NCBI GenBank assembly: GCA_002726335.1
Contig: PBSR01000184.1
Coordinates: 1 to 10,006, forward strand
Origin: Gemmatimonadaceae bacterium
GTDB lineage: Bacteria > Latescibacterota > UBA2968 > UBA8231
DNA length: 10,006 nucleotides
Reading direction: 5' to 3'
Shown: one piece after another, positions 1 to 6,721 of the stretch
Layout of the letters: the number at the start of each line of letters is the position of its first letter
Numbering within the stretch: position 1 is the stretch's first letter
Made by a program: the position numbers and the translations under genes
The notes under the pieces: generated by a model
Seen by the model: the letters and a program-made list of their open reading frames with translations, nothing else
Databases searched by the model: none
Told to the model about the DNA's origin: nothing

Positions 1-2
1 AA

Positions 3-22
3 TCACCATATGTCACCATGGT
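3..22. repeat. Short tandem direct repeat in the leader
   Basis: TCACCAT occurs twice (3-9 and 13-19), exactly 10 bases apart, at the left edge of an A/T-richer leader upstream of the first gene. A one-helical-turn spacing could suit a repressor or activator site, but the repeat is only 7 bases long and could be chance. No convincing -35/-10 pair was found in 1-104, so the promoter of the first gene is not assigned. Confidence 0.2.
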
Positions 23-113
23 ACCACGACTTACGAAAAAGTACAACCTTCAATTCTTAACAGAGCACTAGTCAGTTAAAGGGCCCCGCGCCAAGGTCCA
101 TGACATGGGAGAC

Positions 114-128
114 GAGGGAAGGCCAGTG
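114..128 (+). promoter_or_regulatory. Ribosome binding site that selects the GTG start of amrB
   Basis: GAGG at 114-117 lies 8 bases before GTG at 126. The alternative in-frame ATG at 105 has only AAGG at 93-96. Starting at GTG 126 gives an N-terminus of MSIPRPATAAGRFYP, which places the family's P-A-x-A-G-x-F-Y-P motif close to the start, as is usual for MEMO proteins. Starting at 105 would add seven residues (MGDEGRP). Confidence 0.5.
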
Positions 129-911
129 AGCATTCCGCGCCCGGCAACAGCGGCCGGCAGATTCTATCCGGACGATCCTGTCAGTCTTGTCGCCTTCGTC
201 GACGAGTATCTGGCTTCTGCCCAGGCCGTCGACTGCCCTCCACCGAAAGCTCTCATCGTCCCCCACGCCGGGTTTCTCTACTCCGGAGCCGTCGCCGGCT
301 CGGGTTATTCCTGTCTTCACGGTCGGACCATCACTCGTGTCGTCATGTTCGGGCCGGCACACCGCTGGCCTGTGTCCGGTCTGGCGCTGCCGGCGTGTGA
401 CTCCTTCGTCACGCCCCTGGGGACGGTCCCCATCGATACCGAGGCCGTCGAGCAGGCTCTGCTCCTCGAAGCGGTCGAGGTCGTTGGATCGGCACACACA
501 CAGGAGCATGCCATCGAAGTGCAGCTTCCCTTTTTGCAGCAGCGGTTGCCCGAGGGGTTCCACCTGGTGCCGTTCGTCGTCGGGCGGGCGACTCCGCAGC
601 AGGTCGAAGAGGTGATGGATGAGCTGTGGGGTGGGGAGGAGACGCTGCTCGTCATCAGCTCCGATCTGAGTCACTTCCACGAGTACGACATGGCCCGGCA
701 ACTCGATGCGGCCACGTCCGCGGCCATCGAGGCCCTGGCGCCCGAGGACGTGCACGAATCGGCAGCCTGTGGCCGCGTGTCCATCCAGGCGATACTGGCT
801 ATCGCCGCCCGGCGCGGGCTCACGGCACGAACCGTGGACCAGCGCAACTCCGGTGACACCGCCGGCGGGCGCACCGAGGTCGTGGGGTACGGTGCCTATG
901 TCATCGGCTGA
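126..911 (+). CDS. amrB: AmmeMemoRadiSam system protein B (MEMO family)
   Basis: This is a 261-residue MEMO-family protein, cytosolic and without a signal peptide. The family shares a fold with class III (LigB-type) non-haem iron dioxygenases; human MEMO1 binds metal, and the role of the bacterial proteins is unsettled. Numbered from GTG 126, the motifs visible are A-G-R-F-Y-P (10-15), P-H-A-G (46-49) followed by YSG, G-P-A-H (76-79), E-H-A-I-E-V-Q-L-P-F (127-136), S-S-D-L-S-H-F (178-184), C215-G and N-S-G-D (241-244). H47, H79 and C215 match the positions of the H49/H81/C244 metal-site set of human MEMO1 (by motif, not by alignment). Length is normal for the family. The 3' end overlaps the AMMECR1 gene by 14 bases, so the two are probably co-translated. 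The radical-SAM partner (amrS) common in this genomic set is not in the window. ATG 105 is a possible alternative start. Confidence 0.92.
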   Translation: MSIPRPATAAGRFYPDDPVSLVAFVDEYLASAQAVDCPPPKALIVPHAGFLYSGAVAGSGYSCLHGRTITRVVMFGPAHRWPVSGLALPACDSFVTPLGTVPIDTEAVEQALLLEAVEVVGSAHTQEHAIEVQLPFLQQRLPEGFHLVPFVVGRATPQQVEEVMDELWGGEETLLVISSDLSHFHEYDMARQLDAATSAAIEALAPEDVHESAACGRVSIQAILAIAARRGLTARTVDQRNSGDTAGGRTEVVGYGAYVIG

Positions 912-1479
912 GCCCGAACGGCGCCTGTCCGACGATCAGCGCCGCGTCCTGCTGCGGACCGCACGTGAATCGATCGAGGCAGGACTCCACAACGGCGAGC
1001 CGCTGGCGGTGGAAGCGGCCGACCATACCGGAGAGCTGGTGGAAACCCGGTCCTGCTTCGTCACCCTGCGCAAGGCCGACGGCGGCCTGCGGGGCTGCAT
1101 CGGCAGTCCGCAGCCGGTCCGGCCGCTGGTGGTCGATGTGGCGCACAACGCCTGGGCGGCGGCTTTCCATGATCCGCGCTTCGAGCCGTTGTGCCAGGAC
1201 GAGTTCCCGGGTCTGCACATGCACATCTCCGTCCTCGGTCCGCTGGAGCCGCTGCCCGCCCGGTCGGAGGAGGATCTGCTCGAGCGCGTCCGCCCCGGGA
1301 TCGATGGACTCCACGTGCAGGAGGGAGTCCGCCGGGGTACGCTGTTGCCTGCCGTCTGGGAGACGCTGCCCGACGCGCGGCGATTCGTCTTCGAGCTGCG
1401 CCGCAAGGCCGGGCTCCCTGGCGATTACTGGTCGGACACGCTGTCGTTCCATCGCTACACGGCGGAATCCTTCGACTGA
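898..1479 (+). CDS. amrA: AmmeMemoRadiSam system protein A (AMMECR1 domain)
   Basis: This is a 193-residue AMMECR1-domain protein. The family signature L-R-G-C-I-G is at residues 64-69, preceded by the C-F-V-T-L typical strand (53-57). Further conserved blocks are A-W-A-A-A-F-H-D-P-R-F (85-95), I-S-V-L (110-113), G-T-L-L-P-A-V-W (147-154) and K-A-G-L-P-x-x-Y-W (170-178). The domain fills the whole protein, and no signal peptide or membrane segment is seen. The biochemical activity of the family is not established; the conserved Cys67 suggests a catalytic or ligand-binding site (inference). ATG 898 was chosen because the frame upstream of it lies wholly inside amrB and has no family similarity. 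The 14-base overlap with amrB supports translational coupling. Co-occurrence with a MEMO gene is a known bacterial and archaeal pattern, usually together with a radical-SAM enzyme. Confidence 0.93.
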   Translation: MSSAEPERRLSDDQRRVLLRTARESIEAGLHNGEPLAVEAADHTGELVETRSCFVTLRKADGGLRGCIGSPQPVRPLVVDVAHNAWAAAFHDPRFEPLCQDEFPGLHMHISVLGPLEPLPARSEEDLLERVRPGIDGLHVQEGVRRGTLLPAVWETLPDARRFVFELRRKAGLPGDYWSDTLSFHRYTAESFD

Positions 1480-1556
1480 AGACCCGCAGGTGAGATATGT
1501 GGGTCGGGTTATATTTGGACTGGACCTTTCACCTTGCCGCAGGAGTTCATCAGAAG

Positions 1557-2405
1557 ATGCACCGAGCAATTCGCCGGATGGCTTTTTTCGTGCTGGCAGC
1601 GCAGGCTGTTGCCATGGCCGACGTGTCGTACGTGGAGGAGGTGGTTAATTCCGGCGTGGGATCGAAGAAGCGGGGGGCTCGGCGCACGGTGCACGAGATC
1701 CACATCAAGGGGGCCCGTCAGCGGGTCTCGACGGATATCGAAACCTCCAAAGAGATGACGCGGGTGCTGCAGAAGCAGGGGACCACGCTGCAGGGAACCG
1801 GGATCCTGCTGCTCGACCAGGGCCGCCTGTATGATATCGACCGCTCCACCGGGACCTATCAGAAGCAGCCCTTGCCGGCGACGAAGCCGGCCACCAGCGC
1901 CGCCGCCAGAAAGAAAGCCGGGGAGGACGCCAACCGGGAAATCACCGTGCGCACGAGGGTCCTGCCGGACACGATGCGGATCGTCGGCGTGCTCTGCCAT
2001 CGCGTGGCGGCGGAGATGACGGCCCGGCACTTCAAGCCCGGGACGAAGAGGGTGCAGCGGGTCAACCGCTATCTCTACCAAGCGTGGATGGCGGATGGTT
2101 TTCCCGGGTATCGCGAGATCGTCTCTTTCCGGGGACTGCGTGAACGGCGGACATCGCTGGCGCCGCTCATCCGGGGCGGTCTCGAGCAGCTGGCTGACGC
2201 GGTGGAAGATCCCGAGCGGCTGGAGACCGAACTGGCAGCGCTGAAGGGATTCCCGCTGCAGTCGGAGCTGAAGGTCTTCGCGAAGGTCGGCAAGAAGAAA
2301 GAACGCCAGCTGTTGCGGCTCTCCCGGCGCGTGCTGAGTCTGTCCCACCAGTCTCTGCCCGATACACTCTTCCGCCCGTCGCGGGAGCTCAAGCCCGTCC
2401 CGTGA
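1557..2405 (+). CDS. Secreted DUF4412/LolA-like periplasmic protein
   Basis: This is a 282-residue protein with an N-terminal signal peptide: basic start M-H-R-A-I-R-R, hydrophobic A-F-F-V-L-A-A-Q-A-V, then A-M-A before D22 as a likely signal peptidase I site. There is no lipobox Cys. The mature part resembles DUF4412/LolA-like proteins: an early stretch G-A-R-Q-R-V, then L-L-L-D-Q-G-R-L-Y-D-I-D (84-95) with T-G-T-Y-Q-K (98-103), a G-V-L-C-H-R-V strand (144-150), A-W-M-A-D-G-F-P-G-Y-R-E (176-187) and G-F-P-L-Q-S-E-L-K-V-F (231-241). This assignment is by motif pattern only. Residues 106-125 form an Ala/Lys-rich, probably disordered insert. ATG 1557 is preceded by AGGAG at 1541-1545 (11 bases) and places the signal peptide at the N-terminus. 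ATG 1497 (AGGTG at 1488-1492) would add 20 residues, and ATG 1578 would remove the basic N-region. The stop overlaps the tamB GTG start by four bases, so it probably acts in the same envelope process. A lipid-carrier role is inferred from the fold. Confidence 0.72.
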   Translation: MHRAIRRMAFFVLAAQAVAMADVSYVEEVVNSGVGSKKRGARRTVHEIHIKGARQRVSTDIETSKEMTRVLQKQGTTLQGTGILLLDQGRLYDIDRSTGTYQKQPLPATKPATSAAARKKAGEDANREITVRTRVLPDTMRIVGVLCHRVAAEMTARHFKPGTKRVQRVNRYLYQAWMADGFPGYREIVSFRGLRERRTSLAPLIRGGLEQLADAVEDPERLETELAALKGFPLQSELKVFAKVGKKKERQLLRLSRRVLSLSHQSLPDTLFRPSRELKPVP

Positions 2406-5400
2406 CACCTCGGACCATCGCTTGGCGATCCGCCCTCACCGCGATACTGATCGGGCTGCTGGTGCTGGCCCTGACGCCGGCGGGAGTCTGGCTCGCCGGT
2501 GTCGTGGCCACCTCGGTGGCAGCCGATCACGGGTGGGAGCTCGACATCGGCGACCACGGCGGCACCCTCGTCTTTGCCGCAGATCTGCAGTCGGTGCACC
2601 TGCGCCTGCCAGAGAAGGGAATCGAAGTCGACATCGCACGGGTGTCGCTGGCGCCCTGGTCGTGGCAGGTCGACCTGCAGCAACCGAACATCCGCTGGAG
2701 CCGTACGGACTCAGAGGCAGCCGCAGCAGGGGGCGCGCGTGACACGCTGAGACTGCCCCTGGAAAACCTGCCTGCCGTCGAGGTGATGGACGGGGCCTTC
2801 GTGCTGGGCGCCCGTGGTGACTCTCTACAGTTGGACCTCAAGGCCATCGACGCCAGTCTCACACCGGACCATGGCGAGGCCACCCTCGATCTATCTCTGG
2901 GCGAGTGGACGGTCAGCGCCGGTGACGACACGATCACGGGAGAGGCGCGCTCGAGCTGGCGCCTGCAGGCCACCGCCATCGATCTGCAGGAGGCTTTCGT
3001 CCGTGTCGCCACCGCGGCGATGCATGGTACGGTGCGGGGACAGGCGAGTCTCGACCTGACGCCGGGCCTCGATCTATCCGCGGCGTTCACCGGGGAAGGT
3101 GCGGCATCCGATCTCGAGGACCTGTGGCTCGATCTCAGCGTTGATGGAGCGCTGGCGCCATTAACCCTGCGGGGCAGCGTGGCTGGCGCCGCAACACATA
3201 CAACGGCAGGCCCGCTGGCTCTGCAGGCTGCAGGCGGCGTAGTCTCGGCGGCGGTGAGTGTCGATTCCTTCGATGTCGAGATTGCCGGGGGAAGGGTCAG
3301 CGGACAGGCGCTGTGGCGAGCGGACAGCGGCATCAACGCCCGCGGCAGAATCACCGGCGTGGGGCTGCAGTCCTTCACGTCGAAAGCGTTGCGCGGTACG
3401 GTGGACGGGCATGTGCAGCTGCGTGGTTCGCCCGACAACCCTGACATCGAAGCTGACCTGCAGTCGCAGGCCATCGCCGGCATTGCCGCTGATCCTGTCG
3501 ACCTTGCCCTTCATCTCGACCTGCAGGACGAAAGGCTGGCGTTTCAGGCGGTCAGTGAGCACATCGGCCGCCTCGACGGCTCGGGACATTTTGCCCTGGC
3601 TCCCGTCGGCTATGCTCTCGACCTGACGGGAAACCTGGACGCCGAGGCCTGGCTCGGTCTTAGCTGGCCTCTGGTGGTACAAGGCAGCTTGCGGGCTGAC
3701 ACGCTGGAAGCGACGCTGACGGCACCGGACCTGCCCTTTGGTGAACGCCCCCCGGGACCGGTGCGGATCGACGGATCGCTGACGGCGTGGCGGTTTCTGG
3801 ATCTGCAGCTGGGTGTCGATGAAGATCAGGTGCTGGCGCACACCCGTCTGGATCTGGCCACCGCCCACCTGGACACGCTCAACGGTACGACTCGGGGTCT
3901 CCCCCTGGCCGACCTGTCACCATGGGTGAGTGGGCAGCTGCAAGGTCGGATTGCCGCACGGGGTGCACTGAAAGGCGGAACGAAGGCAGGGCTGTCGGTG
4001 CGCGTCGATGACTTCGGTGTGGCGGGCTGGAACATTGGGCCCACGACCCTGGTGGCGCGGCTCGACGCCGGCAAGGCATCGATCGTAGCAGGGGCGGAGG
4101 GGCTGGAGATTCACGCCGAGGTGGACACAGGCGGCACGGCGCGCTTCGTAGCCGATCTGCGCAACGTCACCGCACACCGCGCGACTTTCGGTGATTCGAT
4201 CGTCGCCACCGGGCAGATTCACGGTGCGGCGACCTGGCGACGTTGGACCGAAGGAGAGCTGTCCGTCGAAGTGGACAGCGCTCACGCCGTGCTGTCCGGC
4301 TGGTCACTCGGCCTGCCCGATGGCGTGGACGGAGAGTACGCGGACGGTCACATACGCTGGCGGCCCACCGAAGTGCACACGCCCCTGGGGCGGCTGCAGC
4401 TGCGCGGCGATCTGACGGCGGACTCACTGCTGCTGGCGGCAACCATCGATTCAGTGGACCTGTCCGGTCTCGAGCAGGTCCGTGCCCGGGGAGAGGTGAG
4501 TCTCCATGTCGGGGGCAGCCTCGACGATCCACAGGCCCGACTCGACGTCGGCCTGCGATCCGTTGAGTTGAGTGGCCGGCCTCTAGGGGACCTGACCGCT
4601 TCCCTCGACCTGCGTGACAGCCTGCGTGGATCCCTGCAGATAAGCACCGCTGGCAGCGATCAGGCGGGGATGGCCCTGACGCTCTCGTCCCCGAGAGACG
4701 ACTTCATTCCCCGCGGTCGTCCCATCGGAAACGAGGAGGCCCACATCCGGCTCACGACGCAGGATCTGGATGCATCGACGCTGGCCACGTACGCCTTCGG
4801 CGATTCCACGGCCCTGACGGCGAGTCTGTCCGCCGATCTGCGGTTGCCGGCGTGTCAGCTGCTTCAGGGGATCCGGTGGCGGGACCTGACAGGATACGTG
4901 GAGCTGCAGGAGCTGACATTACACCGTGACCGGGTGCGCCTGCGCCTGGCCGAACCGTCGCGGGCGCAGCTGTCCCGGGATCAGGCGGAACTCAAGGGCT
5001 TCGACCTGCCGGTGGAGGTGTTCCAGCGTGACACCGACGCCTTCGAGGCAGCAGGGTCGGTCCACATCAACGGTCGACTCGTCGGTGACGGGGGCGGCCT
5101 GCGGGTCCGCGTCGAGGATCTCGACCTGCTCGTCCTGGAAAAAGCCATCCCGGGCCGTGTGTCGCTGCCGACGGGGGAGCTGTCGCTGCAGGCAAACCTG
5201 ACGGGGACCTTCGAGGCACTGGCTCTCGATGCCAGCGCGCGGGTGGCACTCGATCTGCTCGGTGAGGTGTCGGCCCGTGCCTTCGGCCGCCCCCGGGCGT
5301 GGAACGGCAGCGTCACGTGGGTGACCCCCGTGGAGGACAGCCTGCTGGTGACGGCCACGGCCCCGGCGATCAACATCTGGCCGAAGTGGGACGAGCTGAC

Positions 5401-6721
5401 CATGCGCGCGCGCTCCGAGGGCATCGAGCTGCTGCCCCTGCTGGACCAGGTGCCACAGCTCGAGACGCTGATCGGTACGGTGCGACTGGATGTGACGGCG
5501 GATTCGCTGTCGACGAACCCCCGGTTCGCCGGCCAGGTGGAGGTGGAAGACCTGCAGCTGGCCCTGCTCGATGTGAAACCGGGGTATAGCTTCCCTGCCG
5601 GACGTATCGAGTTTGGTGCCGAGGAGGGTGCCAGGGCCCATGCGGAGCTGTCCGGTTTCACCGGTCGGACGATGAACGGCGACGGAACGCTGCAACTGTC
5701 GGGTTTCTTCGACCTGCTGCCCGAAGGGGGCACCGACTACCGGCTCGCGCTCAGTGGTCAGGATATCCCCTATGCGTACGAGGACGTGTTCGAGGCCCCC
5801 GATATCGATATGGAGCTGGTCCTGCGCCCGGAGGAGCGAGGGCCGCTGCTGGAAGGTGATGTGACACTCAGCCTGCCCAAGGCCGACGTGCAACTCGTGG
5901 ATCTGACGGCGCCTCCCGTGCCGCCGCCGCCGACCGTGCCGAACGTGTGGCTGGAGAACACACACCTGAATGTGTATGTCGATATCGACGGATTGGAGAG
6001 CCGCAGCGAGCTGTCCAACATCACTCTCGAGGGTCAGGCCCGGGTGTACGGCACCTTCTACCAGCCGCGGTTCCAGGGAGAGCTGGAGATCGTCGACGGC
6101 CAGGTCATCATCCTCAACCGTGCTTTCGATTTCACCCGGGGTCGGATCATCCTCGACCGGCTCGTGCCCACCTACTCCATTCTCGATCTGATGTACGACC
6201 CGATCCTGCTCGACCCGGAGCTGGACCTGGAGGCGACGGTGACGGTGCAGCCCCATGACCCCAACGAGCCGGAGGCGGAGGTGACGATGGTCCTGGACGG
6301 TCCGGCGAGCACGGCGGCGCCACGCCTGACGTCACCGGGACTCGGTGATGGCGAAGTGCTGAACCTGCTCGCCTTCGGGCAGACGACACGGGACAGCGGG
6401 ACGGGGTACGGAGATGCCCTGGCCACCGCGGCCGGTCAGCTGCTGCTGGCCCGGCGTGTGCAGCGAGTCGGTCTCGACGAATTCCTCCTGATGCCCTCGG
6501 GGACGACCCTGGGTACGGCCGGCGAGAGCTCCGTGCGGGTGGGCAAGTTTCTCAGCTGGCCGGTGCCCATGTGGGTGCGCTATGAAGCGCGGACACGGGA
6601 AGCGGGGAACGGCCAGTTCGAGGTCGAATACCACATCCTGCCGTGGATGACGATCGATGCGAGCGCCTACTCCGAGTATCAGCTGTATGGCCTCGGCGTC
6701 GGCCTGAAGCGGGAGTTCTGA
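2402..6721 (+). CDS. tamB: TamB-type translocation and assembly module protein (DUF490/AsmA-like bridge)
   Basis: This is a 1439-residue protein, longer than E. coli TamB (about 1260). One hydrophobic segment at residues 12-32 (after T-P-R-T-I-A-W-R) is an uncleaved inner-membrane anchor. A long run of repetitive amphipathic beta strands follows, with recurring L-x-L-x and G-x-L/V patterns and many D-L-x-L units, as expected for the beta-taco groove of the AsmA/TamB/VPS13-like bridge superfamily. The C-terminal TamB (DUF490) domain covers roughly 1080-1439. It includes F-D-F-T-R-G-R-I-I-L-D (near 1240), L-D-P-E-L-D-L-E-A-T-V, L-N-L-L-A-F-G-Q (near 1320) and a final Y-G-L-G-V-G-L-K-R-E-F. TamB interacts with TamA at the outer membrane; members of the superfamily move phospholipids between membranes and TamAB helps insert some barrels. 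The start is GTG 2402, overlapping the upstream stop as GTGA. The downstream tamA starts on the last base of its stop. Long minus-strand open frames within it are third-position shadows of high GC. Confidence 0.93.
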   Translation: MTPRTIAWRSALTAILIGLLVLALTPAGVWLAGVVATSVAADHGWELDIGDHGGTLVFAADLQSVHLRLPEKGIEVDIARVSLAPWSWQVDLQQPNIRWSRTDSEAAAAGGARDTLRLPLENLPAVEVMDGAFVLGARGDSLQLDLKAIDASLTPDHGEATLDLSLGEWTVSAGDDTITGEARSSWRLQATAIDLQEAFVRVATAAMHGTVRGQASLDLTPGLDLSAAFTGEGAASDLEDLWLDLSVDGALAPLTLRGSVAGAATHTTAGPLALQAAGGVVSAAVSVDSFDVEIAGGRVSGQALWRADSGINARGRITGVGLQSFTSKALRGTVDGHVQLRGSPDNPDIEADLQSQAIAGIAADPVDLALHLDLQDERLAFQAVSEHIGRLDGSGHFALAPVGYALDLTGNLDAEAWLGLSWPLVVQGSLRADTLEATLTAPDLPFGERPPGPVRIDGSLTAWRFLDLQLGVDEDQVLAHTRLDLATAHLDTLNGTTRGLPLADLSPWVSGQLQGRIAARGALKGGTKAGLSVRVDDFGVAGWNIGPTTLVARLDAGKASIVAGAEGLEIHAEVDTGGTARFVADLRNVTAHRATFGDSIVATGQIHGAATWRRWTEGELSVEVDSAHAVLSGWSLGLPDGVDGEYADGHIRWRPTEVHTPLGRLQLRGDLTADSLLLAATIDSVDLSGLEQVRARGEVSLHVGGSLDDPQARLDVGLRSVELSGRPLGDLTASLDLRDSLRGSLQISTAGSDQAGMALTLSSPRDDFIPRGRPIGNEEAHIRLTTQDLDASTLATYAFGDSTALTASLSADLRLPACQLLQGIRWRDLTGYVELQELTLHRDRVRLRLAEPSRAQLSRDQAELKGFDLPVEVFQRDTDAFEAAGSVHINGRLVGDGGGLRVRVEDLDLLVLEKAIPGRVSLPTGELSLQANLTGTFEALALDASARVALDLLGEVSARAFGRPRAWNGSVTWVTPVEDSLLVTATAPAINIWPKWDELTMRARSEGIELLPLLDQVPQLETLIGTVRLDVTADSLSTNPRFAGQVEVEDLQLALLDVKPGYSFPAGRIEFGAEEGARAHAELSGFTGRTMNGDGTLQLSGFFDLLPEGGTDYRLALSGQDIPYAYEDVFEAPDIDMELVLRPEERGPLLEGDVTLSLPKADVQLVDLTAPPVPPPPTVPNVWLENTHLNVYVDIDGLESRSELSNITLEGQARVYGTFYQPRFQGELEIVDGQVIILNRAFDFTRGRIILDRLVPTYSILDLMYDPILLDPELDLEATVTVQPHDPNEPEAEVTMVLDGPASTAAPRLTSPGLGDGEVLNLLAFGQTTRDSGTGYGDALATAAGQLLLARRVQRVGLDEFLLMPSGTTLGTAGESSVRVGKFLSWPVPMWVRYEARTREAGNGQFEVEYHILPWMTIDASAYSEYQLYGLGVGLKREF

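Noticed and set aside
72..755. 227-codon minus-strand open frame opposite amrB
   Set aside because: The MEMO motifs on the plus strand fully explain the region; this is a codon-bias shadow.
1487..1516. Possible promoter between amrA and the DUF4412-like gene
   Set aside because: An A/T-rich patch (TATATT at 1510-1515) resembles a -10 box but no acceptable -35 box sits 16-18 bases upstream, so it is not called.
1509..2408. 299-codon minus-strand open frame opposite the DUF4412-like gene
   Set aside because: The plus-strand gene has a signal peptide, family-like motifs and GTGA coupling to tamB. The antisense product shows no recognisable domain.
4919..6256. 445-codon minus-strand open frame opposite tamB
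   Set aside because: It lies wholly opposite a strongly supported tamB. Composition is His/Gln/Arg-rich as expected for an antisense shadow in high-GC DNA, and no family motif is visible.
6643..6720. Upstream start (ATG 6643) for tamA
   Set aside because: The extension is charged, would bury the signal peptide and overlaps tamB by 79 bases, while ATG 6721 has a GGGAG ribosome binding site and a TGATG junction.
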